In this document: positions 42,939 to 51,778 of the stretch, one piece after another
Layout of the letters: the number at the start of each line of letters is the position of its first letter
Position numbering within the stretch: the first letter of the stretch is position 1
Assembly: GCA_002083655.1 (NCBI GenBank)
Contig: MSXR01000007.1
Span: 36,523-100,522, forward strand
DNA from: Proteobacteria bacterium ST_bin14
GTDB taxonomy: Bacteria > Pseudomonadota > Alphaproteobacteria > Sphingomonadales > Sphingomonadaceae
Direction: 5' to 3'
DNA length: 64,000 nucleotides
Notes under the pieces: generated by a model
The model's input: the letters and a program-made list of their open reading frames with translations, nothing else
What the model was told of the DNA's origin: nothing
The model's database searches: none
Position numbers and translations under genes: made by a program

Positions 42939-44283
42939 TCGCCACCGTCATCCCCTCGATCAACAGCGTGGGCACGTTGATGCCATAGCGAAATTCAAGA
43001 TCATTGGCCGGGGTTAGCGCCATGAACATATCGCGCAGATTACCGGCAATGGTGAATTCCGCCACCGGCGTGGTCAAGACGCCATCCTCAATCAGAAAGC
43101 CCGAAGCGCCCCGGCTGTAATCACCCGTCACCCCGTTTACGCCCATGCCGATCAGTTCGGTAATATATACGCCGCGCTTGATATCGCCGATCAGCGTTGC
43201 CGGGGGCACATGGCCGGGTTCCATATGCAGATTGCTGGATGAAACCCCCGGGCCACCGCCCACGCCGCGCGATGCATGGCCGGTTGGCTCAAGCCCCAAT
43301 TGCCGCGCCGATGCACTGTCGAGCAGCCATGTATTCAACACGCCATTTTCGACCAGGCACAGGGGCGATACCGGCAATCCCTCCCCATCAAATGGGCGTG
43401 ATCGCATGCCGTGCGGGCGGTGCGGATCATCGCGAACCGTAACGCCGGTACTGAATATCGTCGTGCCCAGCGATTCCAGCAAAAAGCTGGTCTTGCGCGT
43501 AATCGAAGACCCCGCAATCGCGCCAACCAAGTGGCCGAGCAGGCTGTTGCCGACACGCGGATCAAACACCACCGGCACGGGTCCGCTTTCGATCCGGCCC
43601 GGCGAAATGCGCTTCACCGCGCGCTCGCCGGCCTTTACGCCAATCATCGCTGCATCCTCCAGCCGATTGAGGTGCCGGGCGGCGTGATAGGCATAGTCGC
43701 GCTGCATATCGCCGCCGGTGCCCGCAAGCACACTGGCCGATACGCCGTGGCTGGAAACCGCGTAACCGTGCGCAAAACCGTGGCTTGTCGCGAGGCCCAT
43801 TACTGACCTGGCAACGCTGGCGCTGCCGCCTTCGCTGTTGGAAACGCCTGGCACGGCCCGCGCGGCATCCTCTGCAGCCAGTGCACGTTGCTTCAACGCT
43901 TCCGGCGCGACCATGACGCCATCGTCGAGGTCAAGATGCGGCGGTTTGCCGTGCATCAATCGATCAGCGGGGGCGAGGCCGGCCCATTCATCCTCAGGTG
44001 CCTCGCGCGCCATCGCAATGGCACGCTCGACCAGCGTGTTGAGCGCCTCAACCGACAGATCGGACGTGGAAACGCTGGCGTTGCGCCGCCCAACAAACAC
44101 CCGCAGCCCCAGTTCGGCACCCTCTGACCGGCCAACATCTTCCAGCGCGCCGAGCCGCACCGATACGTCCAGTGCGGTATCGGCGGCGAACACCGCGTCG
44201 GCCGCGTCGGCCCCGGCGGCGATGGCGCGGGTAACAATGTCGTGCGCCCGGTCACAGGCTTGGTCAGATGTGTGCATGCCCAT
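42931..44283 (-). CDS. pmbA: Metalloprotease-related protein PmbA/TldE
   Basis: 450-residue member of the TldD/PmbA family. PmbA partners TldD in processing modified peptides and in CcdA/microcin turnover. Characteristic parts are SVRLGALEDVGRSEGAELGLRVFVG (in part), SVARSVMGLATSHGFAHGY, and the C-terminal GMGVNGVTGDYSRGASGFLIEDG and GNLRDMF. The zinc ligands belong to TldD, which is not in this window. It is upstream of and overlaps the CysQ-like gene. Confidence 0.92.
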   Translation of the reverse strand: MGMHTSDQACDRAHDIVTRAIAAGADAADAVFAADTALDVSVRLGALEDVGRSEGAELGLRVFVGRRNASVSTSDLSVEALNTLVERAIAMAREAPEDEWAGLAPADRLMHGKPPHLDLDDGVMVAPEALKQRALAAEDAARAVPGVSNSEGGSASVARSVMGLATSHGFAHGYAVSSHGVSASVLAGTGGDMQRDYAYHAARHLNRLEDAAMIGVKAGERAVKRISPGRIESGPVPVVFDPRVGNSLLGHLVGAIAGSSITRKTSFLLESLGTTIFSTGVTVRDDPHRPHGMRSRPFDGEGLPVSPLCLVENGVLNTWLLDSASARQLGLEPTGHASRGVGGGPGVSSSNLHMEPGHVPPATLIGDIKRGVYITELIGMGVNGVTGDYSRGASGFLIEDGVLTTPVAEFTIAGNLRDMFMALTPANDLEFRYGINVPTLLIEGMTVASG

Positions 44284-44323
44284 GACTTAGGGCGCATTCT
44301 GGCAAATTTGAACCTCTGTCAGA

Positions 44324-45244
44324 TTATATTCGCGTGGCGGTGCCCACGACCAAGCATGCAGCGGCCATCAGCAGCCCCGCCCCCCGGTTCGACCGGAACC
44401 GCGCGAGCGCATTTGCGCCATCATCGGGCACCAGCGTTGCAACTTGCCAGCCGAGATGGACCCCGACGGGCAGCAACGCTGCCACCGCCAGCCAATCCGG
44501 GCGCACCAGCCAGATCGCGGCCGACCACAGCATAACCGCCAGCGCATAAAATGCCGCCACGCCGGGGCGCACATTGCTGCCCATGGCGCGCGCGGATGAT
44601 CGGACGCCGATCATCGCATCGTCATCGCGGTCCTGCAGCGCATAGATCGTATCGTAACCCACCACCCAGGCAATCGAACCAAGATACAGCAGGATCCCCG
44701 GCAGCGTCAGCGCGCCCGCCACATCAACCCAGCCGACCAGTGCCGCCCAGGAAAACACCATACCAAGCCACGCCTGTGGCCACCATGTGATCCGCTTCAT
44801 AAACGGGTAGGCGGCGACCAAAGCGAGGCTGAAGACAGCGACAAGCGCCGCCAAGGGCGTCAGCTGGAGCAAGACGACCAGCCCGATCAGGCATAGCGCG
44901 ACCAGCCAGCCCCACGCCGCGCGCAGCGACACCGCGCCGCTCGCCAGCGGGCGGTGGCGGGTGCGCTCCACCTGCGCATCCAGATCGCGGTCGACGATAT
45001 CGTTGTACACGCAGCCCGCCCCGCGCATCGCGATCGCCCCCACCAGCAGCCAGAGCACCAAGTCCCAACGCTCAATCGCGCCCCCAGCCAGCGCGACACC
45101 CCATGCGCCCGGCCAGAACAGCAACCACCAGCCAATCGGCCGATCAAGCCGCGCCAGTGACGCGAATGGCCGTGCGGAAGCGGGCAACCAGCCAAGCAAG
45201 CCGCGCAACTCGCTGTCGGGGACGATGGTCTGCGGGTCGGTCAT
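44324..45244 (-). CDS. ubiA: 4-hydroxybenzoate polyprenyltransferase UbiA
   Basis: 306-residue integral membrane prenyltransferase that attaches the polyprenyl tail to 4-hydroxybenzoate in ubiquinone synthesis. The first aspartate-rich motif is NDIVDRDLD (81-89) followed by RTRHRPL, and the second region is YALQDRDDDAMIGVRSSA. Eight to nine hydrophobic helices are present. The ATG at 45244 gives the normal N-terminus; the frame open upstream overlaps fhs on the other strand. It is divergent from fhs across 81 bases. Confidence 0.94.
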   Translation of the reverse strand: MTDPQTIVPDSELRGLLGWLPASARPFASLARLDRPIGWWLLFWPGAWGVALAGGAIERWDLVLWLLVGAIAMRGAGCVYNDIVDRDLDAQVERTRHRPLASGAVSLRAAWGWLVALCLIGLVVLLQLTPLAALVAVFSLALVAAYPFMKRITWWPQAWLGMVFSWAALVGWVDVAGALTLPGILLYLGSIAWVVGYDTIYALQDRDDDAMIGVRSSARAMGSNVRPGVAAFYALAVMLWSAAIWLVRPDWLAVAALLPVGVHLGWQVATLVPDDGANALARFRSNRGAGLLMAAACLVVGTATRI

Positions 45245-45325
45245 CGCCCAGCCGCATAGCCGCCAGGTGCGGTTACTGGCAACGCCATCTGGCGCGGCGC
45301 GCACCGGCTGGCTAGGAAAGCGTTC

Positions 45326-46996
45326 ATGCAAACCGATATCGACATTGCCCGCCAATATCCCCTTCAACCGATCGCCGCGATTGCCGCCAAGGCTGGCATT
45401 CCAGACAGCGCCATGGAGCCCTATGGCCGGCACAAGGCCAAGATCGATCCCGCCGCGCTGCCACTGCCGCAGGGCGGCAAGATCGGCCAGTTAATCTTGG
45501 TGACAGCGATCAGCCCCACACCTGCGGGAGAGGGCAAGACGACCACTTCGGTCGGGCTGGCCGATGCGCTGAACCTGACAGGGCGCAAGACCATGCTGTG
45601 CCTGCGCGAGCCATCGCTTGGCCCTTGTTTCGGGCAAAAGGGCGGGGCGACGGGCGGCGGCCATGCGCAGGTGGTGCCGATGGAGGACATTAACCTGCAC
45701 TTCACCGGTGATTTCCACGCCGTCACTGCCGCGCATAATTTGCTGGCGGCGATGCTCGACAACCATATTCATTGGGGCAATGCGTTGGGCATCGATGTGC
45801 GCCGCGTCGTGTGGCGGCGGGTGATCGACATGAATGATCGCGCGCTGCGCCAGATCGTCCAGTCGCTGGGCGGCGCTGGCAATGGGTTCCCCCGCGAATC
45901 GGGTTTTGACATTACCGTGGCGTCTGAAGTGATGGCGATCCTGTGCCTGGCGCGCGACCCCGCCGATCTGCGTGATCGGCTGCGCCGGATCGTGGTCGGC
46001 TATACGCGGGACAGAACGCCGGTGACCGCGCATGACCTGAAGGCAGACGGGGCGATGGCGGTGCTGCTGGCAGAGGCGATCAAGCCCAATCTGGTGCAGA
46101 CCTTGGGCGGCAATCCCGCATTTATCCATGGCGGCCCGTTCGCCAATATCGCCCATGGTTGCAATTCTGTCATCGCGACGCGCGCCGCGCTGGGCCTTGC
46201 CGATTATGTCGTCACCGAAGCAGGTTTCGGGGCCGATCTGGGCGCGGAGAAATTTTTCGACATCAAGTGCCGCCAAGCCGGGCTTACCCCTGCGGCCGCC
46301 GTCATCGTCGCCACGGTGCGCGCGCTGAAAATGAACGGCGGGGTGGCGAAGGCCGATCTTGCTCATGAAGATGTGGACGCGGTCAATCGCGGCGCGGTGA
46401 ATCTGGTGCGGCATATCGAAAATGTCCGCCAATTCGGCGTGCCCGTCGTGGTGGCAATCAACCATTTCGGCACGGACACCGATGTCGAGATTGATGCCCT
46501 GCGCGCCATTGCCGCTACGCACGGCGTGCAGGCGATCCTGTGCCGCCACTGGGCGGAAGGCGGTGCCGGTGCGACCGAACTTGCCGATGCCGTCGCCGCG
46601 CTTGCAGAGGCAGGACCCGCTCAGTTTGCACCCTTGTACGACGATGATTTGCCTCTGCTCGACAAGATCAAGACAGTCGCAAGCCGGTTATACCGCGCAG
46701 GCAGCGTCGATGCCAAACCGGCGATCATCGCGCAGCTTGCCCGTTTTGAAGCAGCCGGGTTCGGCCACCTGCCCGTCTGCATCGCCAAGACGCAATACAG
46801 CTTTTCAACCGACCCGACGATGCTGGGGGCGCCGACCGGCCACACTGTCCATATCCGCGAAGTCCGGCTGGCGGCGGGGGCCGGATTCGTGGTCGCGGTG
46901 TGCGGGGAAATCATGACGATGCCAGGCCTGCCCCGCGTACCAGCCGCAGAGGCGATCGGGTTCGATGATCGGGGGCGGATCGAGGGGCTTTTCTAA
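45326..46996 (+). CDS. fhs: Formate-tetrahydrofolate ligase
   Basis: 556-residue ATP-dependent enzyme that makes 10-formyl-THF from formate. The P-loop-like TPAGEGKTTTSVGL (Lys71) and LREPSLGPCFGQKGGATGGG (in part) are diagnostic, as are HNLLAAMLDNHIHWGN and the late PGLPRVPAAEAIGFD. The length is standard. It is monocistronic, possibly sharing the promoter interval with divergent ubiA. Confidence 0.96.
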   Translation: MQTDIDIARQYPLQPIAAIAAKAGIPDSAMEPYGRHKAKIDPAALPLPQGGKIGQLILVTAISPTPAGEGKTTTSVGLADALNLTGRKTMLCLREPSLGPCFGQKGGATGGGHAQVVPMEDINLHFTGDFHAVTAAHNLLAAMLDNHIHWGNALGIDVRRVVWRRVIDMNDRALRQIVQSLGGAGNGFPRESGFDITVASEVMAILCLARDPADLRDRLRRIVVGYTRDRTPVTAHDLKADGAMAVLLAEAIKPNLVQTLGGNPAFIHGGPFANIAHGCNSVIATRAALGLADYVVTEAGFGADLGAEKFFDIKCRQAGLTPAAAVIVATVRALKMNGGVAKADLAHEDVDAVNRGAVNLVRHIENVRQFGVPVVVAINHFGTDTDVEIDALRAIAATHGVQAILCRHWAEGGAGATELADAVAALAEAGPAQFAPLYDDDLPLLDKIKTVASRLYRAGSVDAKPAIIAQLARFEAAGFGHLPVCIAKTQYSFSTDPTMLGAPTGHTVHIREVRLAAGAGFVVAVCGEIMTMPGLPRVPAAEAIGFDDRGRIEGLF

Positions 46997-47074
46997 GGGG
47001 GCGTGCGGAGGTGAACGGTGGCGAACGCTCCCCCATCCGCTATAATGACGACGCTAACCGAAGGAGATTTACTG

Positions 47075-47905
47075 ATGACGCAGAGCCCCTGGCAGCACAG
47101 CCGCAGCGCAGGCATCGCCGATGATATCGATTTCGAAATCAAGGGGCAGGAGCTTCAGTTCGTCGAGATCGAGCTCGATCCGGGCGAGAGCGCGGTCGCT
47201 GAAGCAGGCGCATTTGTGTGGAAAGACGCGTCGATCGGCATGACGACGGTGTTCGGCGACGGCAGCGGCGATGCGGGTGGCGGGTTCATGGGCAAGCTGC
47301 TCGGTGCGGGCAAACGACTGGTGACGGGGGAAAGCCTGTTCACCACCGTGTTCACGCATAACGGCACCGGCAAGGCGCGTGTCGCCTTTGCCGCCCCCAC
47401 GCCGGGCGCGATCCTGCCGATCAAGCTGTCCGATCTGGGCGGCACGCTGATATGCCAGAAGGATGCGTTTCTGGCGGCGGCGAAGGGTGTGTCGATCGGC
47501 ATCGCGTTCCAGCGCCGGGTGATGACGGGCCTTTTCGGGGGCGAAGGCTTCATCATGCAGAAGCTGGAAGGCGATGGCTGGGTGTTCGTTCAGATGGGCG
47601 GCACGGTAGTTGAGCGCATTTTGCAGCCCGGCGAGCAGCTTCATGTCGATACCGGGTGTCTGGCGGCCTATACCCCCAGCGTTGATTTTGATCTGGTGAC
47701 AGCAGGCGGCGTGCGCAGCGTGTTGTTTGGCGGCGAAGGCCTGTTTTTCGCGCGGCTTACCGGGCCGGGCAAGGTGTGGATTCAGTCGCTGCCCTTCTCA
47801 AGGCTGGCCGGGCGGATGCTGGCGGCAGCGGGCGGTCGCGGCGGCAATCGCGGCGAGGGATCAGTCCTGGGCGGGCTGGGCGACCTGATCGGCGGGAACG
47901 ATTAA
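47075..47905 (+). CDS. AIM24/TIGR00266 family protein
   Basis: 276-residue beta-rich protein of the AIM24 family. It has typical segments FEIKGQELQFVEIELDPGESAVAEAGAFVW (in part), GGTLICQKDAFLAAAKGV, GEGFIMQKLEGDGWVFVQ and LFGGEGLFFARLTGPGKVWIQSL. The fold is a trimeric jellyroll; the yeast homologue is mitochondrial and the bacterial role is unclear. The ATG at 47075 follows GGAG, and upstream codons are not homologous. A Gly-rich C-terminus ends the protein. Confidence 0.88.
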   Translation: MTQSPWQHSRSAGIADDIDFEIKGQELQFVEIELDPGESAVAEAGAFVWKDASIGMTTVFGDGSGDAGGGFMGKLLGAGKRLVTGESLFTTVFTHNGTGKARVAFAAPTPGAILPIKLSDLGGTLICQKDAFLAAAKGVSIGIAFQRRVMTGLFGGEGFIMQKLEGDGWVFVQMGGTVVERILQPGEQLHVDTGCLAAYTPSVDFDLVTAGGVRSVLFGGEGLFFARLTGPGKVWIQSLPFSRLAGRMLAAAGGRGGNRGEGSVLGGLGDLIGGND

Positions 47906-48128
47906 TCCCACCGGGCATTATAATGCTTCGGTTGGGCAACGAGTCGTGCTGATTTTCCGGGCACCCGGTGAACGCGGTTTCGGCGTGGTGCCGCTCAACT
48001 GGGCGTAAAAAAATATGATTCTCGCGCAGTTTTTGAGCAAATGCTGCAATGCAGCTTGCATCGCCCGTGCTGATCGGCGACCAGCAACCGGGGAATATAA
48101 AACGACGTAATAGTCGGGGGCACGATTA
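47906..48128. promoter_or_regulatory. Intergenic region upstream of the polysaccharide locus
   Basis: 223 noncoding bases, AT-richer than the surroundings (GTAAAAAAATATG near 48006, AATATAAAACGACG near 48094). It also has a small inverted repeat GCTGC-AAT-GCAGC. It is the likely promoter region of kdsD and the genes after it; no exact promoter was identified. Confidence 0.4.
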
Positions 48129-49139
48129 ATGTTGGCAATGGACAGGGCCCATGCGGCAAGCAACGACGTTGCGACCCGCGGCCAGGAAATTCTCGCTTTT
48201 GGGCGCGGGGTCATCGAAGACGAAGCAGAAGCGCTGGAATCGTTAAGTCATGCGCTTGACGACAGTTTTGTCGCCGCCGTTGATGCTTTGATGGCAACAC
48301 GGGGCCGGATTGTCGTTTCCGGCATTGGAAAATCGGGCCATGTCGGCCGCAAGATCGCGGCGAGCTTTGCCTCCACCGGAACACCTGCTTTTTTCGTTCA
48401 CGCCGCCGAAGCCGGACATGGCGATTTGGGCATGGTGATGCGCGGTGATACGCTGCTGCTGCTGTCGCTGTCGGGCGAAACGCGCGAGTTGAAGCATCTG
48501 GTCGCCTATGCAGCCGAAAACGGCATCACGGTGGTGGGGATCGGATCAAAACCCAAATCGACGATCATGCGGCTCACCGATGTCCGCCTGGTGTTGCCAT
48601 CGGTTCGGGAGGCCTGCCCAGAGAATATCTCGCCCACCACTTCCGCCATCATGATGCTAGCGGTGGGCGATGCACTCGCCATCGCGATGATGAACCTGCG
48701 CGGCGTTTCGCGCACCAAGCTGAATATGCTGCACCCTGGTGGCAATATTGGGCAGCGGCTGACGCGGGTGTCGGCGCTGATGCACGCGCAGGACGAGCTG
48801 CCGCTGGTGACACACACAACGCCGATGCGCGACGTGATCCTGAAGATGACGGCGCACAGCTTTGGTATTGCTGGCGTCGTGGATGATGATGGCATGCTGA
48901 TTGGCGTGATTACCGATGGCGACCTTCGCCGCCATGCTGATCAGCTGCTTGAATCAACAGCAGCGGCGGTAATGACGCGTGATCCCGCGACCACTGATGT
49001 GTCCTCCTATGCCGAAGATGCGCTCCAGACGATGGAAGCCGGGAAGATCACCTCGCTGTTTGTAACCCATGCGCTTAACCCCAGGCTGCCGGTCGGCCTG
49101 ATCCATGTGCACGACATCCTCCGCGCCTCACGGCTCTAA
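48129..49139 (+). CDS. kdsD: Arabinose-5-phosphate isomerase (KdsD/KpsF)
   Basis: 336-residue SIS-CBS-CBS protein that turns ribulose-5-phosphate into arabinose-5-phosphate, the first step to Kdo. The sugar-isomerase part has VVSGIGKSGHVGRKIAASFASTGTPAFF (in part), HGDLGM and LSLSGETREL; two CBS domains follow at about 210-330 (PLVTHTTPMRDVILKM and VMTRDPATTDVSS). It is the first gene of the kdsD-kdsB-kdsA trio, 6 bases before kdsB. Its place beside a KpsTME-type exporter favours a capsule role (KpsF). Confidence 0.93.
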   Translation: MLAMDRAHAASNDVATRGQEILAFGRGVIEDEAEALESLSHALDDSFVAAVDALMATRGRIVVSGIGKSGHVGRKIAASFASTGTPAFFVHAAEAGHGDLGMVMRGDTLLLLSLSGETRELKHLVAYAAENGITVVGIGSKPKSTIMRLTDVRLVLPSVREACPENISPTTSAIMMLAVGDALAIAMMNLRGVSRTKLNMLHPGGNIGQRLTRVSALMHAQDELPLVTHTTPMRDVILKMTAHSFGIAGVVDDDGMLIGVITDGDLRRHADQLLESTAAAVMTRDPATTDVSSYAEDALQTMEAGKITSLFVTHALNPRLPVGLIHVHDILRASRL

Positions 49140-49145
49140 GGCGCC

Positions 49146-49970
49146 GTGCCCGATACAGTCACCGGTGGCCCCGCGCGGGTCGCGATTATCATTCCGTCGC
49201 GCTTCGCCTCAACGCGGTACCCGGCCAAGCCCCTGGCGATGCTCCGTGGTGCGGACGGATCTTCAAAAGCGCTGATCGAATGGACGCTTGCCGCTGCGCG
49301 CGCGGTGCCAGGCGGCGCCAGCGTTCATGTCGCGACTGATCACCCGAAGATCGCCGAAGCGGCACGCGCAGCAGGCGCGTCGGTGCTGATGACGCCCGAA
49401 TCCTGTGCAAATGGTACCGAACGCTGCGCCGCGGCCCTGGACGCGCTGGACGATCTGCCCGATATCGTCGTCAATTTTCAGGGTGACGCCCTGCTGACGC
49501 CGCCATTCGTGATCGAAGCGTTGATAGCCGCAATGGCCGCTGACCCGACAATCAAGGTCGCAACCCCGGTAATCCGCGCATCGTCCGCCGTGCAACGCCG
49601 ACTGATCGATGATCAGCGCGCGGGCCGCGTTGGCGGCACCACGGTTACCTTTGGCCATGCGCACAACGCGCTGTATTTTTCCAAATCGGTGATCCCGCAT
49701 CTGCCGCCCGCGCGGATTGGCGATCCGGCATTACCGCTGTTTTTCCACATCGGCGTGTATGCTTACCGGGTGGCAGCACTGCGCGCCTATGCCGATTTGC
49801 CGGTCGGCACGCTCGAATTGCTCGAAGGGCTGGAACAGCTTCGTTTTCTGGAGGCGGGCAAGCCGGTACGCATTGTCGAAGTGCGTGATCCGGGCCATGA
49901 CCTTTGGGAGCTCAATAATCCCGAGGATATCCCGTTTATCGAGGCTATCCTGGCACAACGCGGCATTTGA
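49146..49970 (+). CDS. kdsB: CMP-Kdo synthetase (3-deoxy-manno-octulosonate cytidylyltransferase)
   Basis: 274-residue cytidylyltransferase that activates Kdo as CMP-Kdo. Motifs are IIIPSRFASTRYPAKPLAML, ATDHPKIAEAA, SCANGTERCAAAL, NFQGDALLTPP and the IGVYAYRVAAL to LELLEGLEQLRFLEAG region. It starts with GTG and is slightly longer than the usual 245-250 residues. The stop is 5 bases before the kdsA ATG. The same family serves group 2 capsules as KpsU. Confidence 0.93.
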   Translation: MPDTVTGGPARVAIIIPSRFASTRYPAKPLAMLRGADGSSKALIEWTLAAARAVPGGASVHVATDHPKIAEAARAAGASVLMTPESCANGTERCAAALDALDDLPDIVVNFQGDALLTPPFVIEALIAAMAADPTIKVATPVIRASSAVQRRLIDDQRAGRVGGTTVTFGHAHNALYFSKSVIPHLPPARIGDPALPLFFHIGVYAYRVAALRAYADLPVGTLELLEGLEQLRFLEAGKPVRIVEVRDPGHDLWELNNPEDIPFIEAILAQRGI

Positions 49971-49975
49971 AGAAC

Positions 49976-50827
49976 ATGAACGATATGACAACCCAGCTTT
50001 GTGGCCGTGCAGTGGGCATGGATCACCCCTTGTTCGTGATCGCCGGGCCGTGCGTGATCGAAAGCGAAGCGATGGCGCTGTCCACCGCCGAAACGCTGAA
50101 GGGCATTGCTGAGCGGCTGGGCATTTTGCTGATCTACAAAAGCTCGTTCGACAAGGCTAACCGCACTTCCGGCAGTTCGTTTCGCGGGCCGGGCCTGGAA
50201 GAGGGACTGCGCATCCTTGAAAAGGTGCGGCGCGAAACCGGCATGCCGGTGCTGACCGATGTCCACGAAACCGCGCAGGTCGCCGCTGTCGCCAGCGTGG
50301 TCGATGTGTTGCAGACACCGGCTTTTCTGGCGCGCCAGACTGATCTGATCGAAGCGGTCGCGACCTGTGGCAAGGCGGCCAACATCAAAAAGGGCCAGTT
50401 CATGGCCCCCGGCGACATGATCCATGTGACGGCCAAGGCGCGTGCCGCCGCAACCGAAGCAGGCACCACTGCGCCGCTGTTGGTCACTGATCGCGGCGCG
50501 ACTTTTGGCTATAATAATCTGGTGTCGGATATGCGCGGGCTGGTGATCATGCGCGCGACGGGCTGCCCCGTGGTGTTTGACGCAACACATTCGGTTCAGC
50601 TACCCGGCGGCATGGGTGCCACCAGCGGTGGTCAGCGCGAATTCGTCGCCCCGTTGGCGCGCGCGGCGGTCGCTGTCGGCATTTCGGGACTGTTTATGGA
50701 AATGCACCCAGACCCTGACAATGCCAAATCAGACGGCCCCAACGCCATCCCGCTTGATCAGGCAGAGGCGCTGCTTGAACGGCTGCTGGCAATCGACAGC
50801 CTGGTAAAAAGCAGCGGCGCGGCTTGA
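49976..50827 (+). CDS. kdsA: Kdo-8-phosphate synthase
   Basis: 283-residue aldolase condensing phosphoenolpyruvate with arabinose-5-phosphate. Diagnostic parts are FVIAGPCVIESEAMAL, YKSSFDKANRTSGSSFRGPG, LTDVHETAQVAAVASVVDVLQTPAFLARQTD (in part) and the late FMEMHPDPDNAKSDGPNAIPL. The ATG at 49976 is preferred over a TTG three codons upstream. It closes the Kdo trio; rmlA is convergent 51 bases on. A dedicated 8-phosphatase (kdsC) is not in the window. Confidence 0.95.
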   Translation: MNDMTTQLCGRAVGMDHPLFVIAGPCVIESEAMALSTAETLKGIAERLGILLIYKSSFDKANRTSGSSFRGPGLEEGLRILEKVRRETGMPVLTDVHETAQVAAVASVVDVLQTPAFLARQTDLIEAVATCGKAANIKKGQFMAPGDMIHVTAKARAAATEAGTTAPLLVTDRGATFGYNNLVSDMRGLVIMRATGCPVVFDATHSVQLPGGMGATSGGQREFVAPLARAAVAVGISGLFMEMHPDPDNAKSDGPNAIPLDQAEALLERLLAIDSLVKSSGAA

Positions 50828-50878
50828 TTTCCGGCCCACCGCTGGCCCAACCGGCCGCAGTTGCCGCAATCGATAATG

Positions 50879-51778
50879 CTAAGCGCGCAAGGTGCGGCGG
50901 TCCCATGAACCCTCACTGGCGGCAGTAACGCGCAAATAGGCCCCATAGTCATTTTTGCCATACGCCGCCGCGAGCGCTTCCAATGCGGCACGGTCGATAA
51001 GGCCCAGCCGGAACGCGATTTCCTCTGGGCAAGCGATTTTGAACCCCTGGCGCTTTTCCAAAATGCGGACGAATTCTGCCGCCTCCAGCAACGCCTCAGG
51101 TGTGCCGGTATCAAGCCAAGCAATGCCCCGGCCCAGCGATTCAACATACAGGGTGCCCGCATCAAGATAATGGCGGATCATGTCCGTAATTTCGAGCTCC
51201 CCACGGCCGGACGGCTTAAGTGAGCGCGCAATCTCAGGCGCTTGGCCGTCAAAGAAATACAGGCCGGTCAGCGCCCAGTTTGATTTGGGATGGCGCGGCT
51301 TTTCCTCAACGCTAATCGCCTTATTCTGCGCATCGAATGCCACCACGCCGTAACGCTCGGGATCATTGACATGATAAGCGAAGACCGAGCCGCCTTGCAT
51401 CCGGTCAATTGCCTGCGAAAACAGCCGGGCGATGCCGTGGCCGTAAAAAACATTGTCGCCAAGGATCAGCGCCGACGGTTGTCCGGCGATAAATTCTTCT
51501 CCGATAATATAGGCTTGGGCCAAACCATCGGGGCTTGGCTGGACGGCATAGCTGATTGAAAGGCCCCACTTGGTGCCGTCGCCCAGCAGATCCTGAAAGC
51601 GCGGCAAATCAAAGGGCGTTGAGATCAGCAGAATATCGGTGATGCCTGCCAGCATCAGTGTCGCCAGCGGATAATAAATCATCGGCTTGTCGTAGATCGG
51701 CATCAGCTGCTTCGACACGACTTGGGTCATGGGGTGCAGCCGCGAGCCGGTACCCCCGGCCAGAATAATGCCCTTCAT
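50879..51778 (-). CDS. rmlA: Glucose-1-phosphate thymidylyltransferase
   Basis: 299-residue enzyme forming dTDP-glucose. The N-terminal GGTGSRLHPMT and VSKQLMPIYDKPMIYYPL are the nucleotide-binding signature, with YAVQPSPDGLAQAY and LGDNVFYG following. The start overlaps the rmlB stop by 4 bases, so rmlB and rmlA are one unit read leftward. rmlC and rmlD do not follow. Confidence 0.95.
   Translation of the reverse strand: MKGIILAGGTGSRLHPMTQVVSKQLMPIYDKPMIYYPLATLMLAGITDILLISTPFDLPRFQDLLGDGTKWGLSISYAVQPSPDGLAQAYIIGEEFIAGQPSALILGDNVFYGHGIARLFSQAIDRMQGGSVFAYHVNDPERYGVVAFDAQNKAISVEEKPRHPKSNWALTGLYFFDGQAPEIARSLKPSGRGELEITDMIRHYLDAGTLYVESLGRGIAWLDTGTPEALLEAAEFVRILEKRQGFKIACPEEIAFRLGLIDRAALEALAAAYGKNDYGAYLRVTAASEGSWDRRTLRA

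Noticed and set aside
45491..46549. 352-residue minus-strand frame opposite fhs
   Set aside because: Antisense shadow of a complete conserved enzyme; His/Arg-rich without family features.
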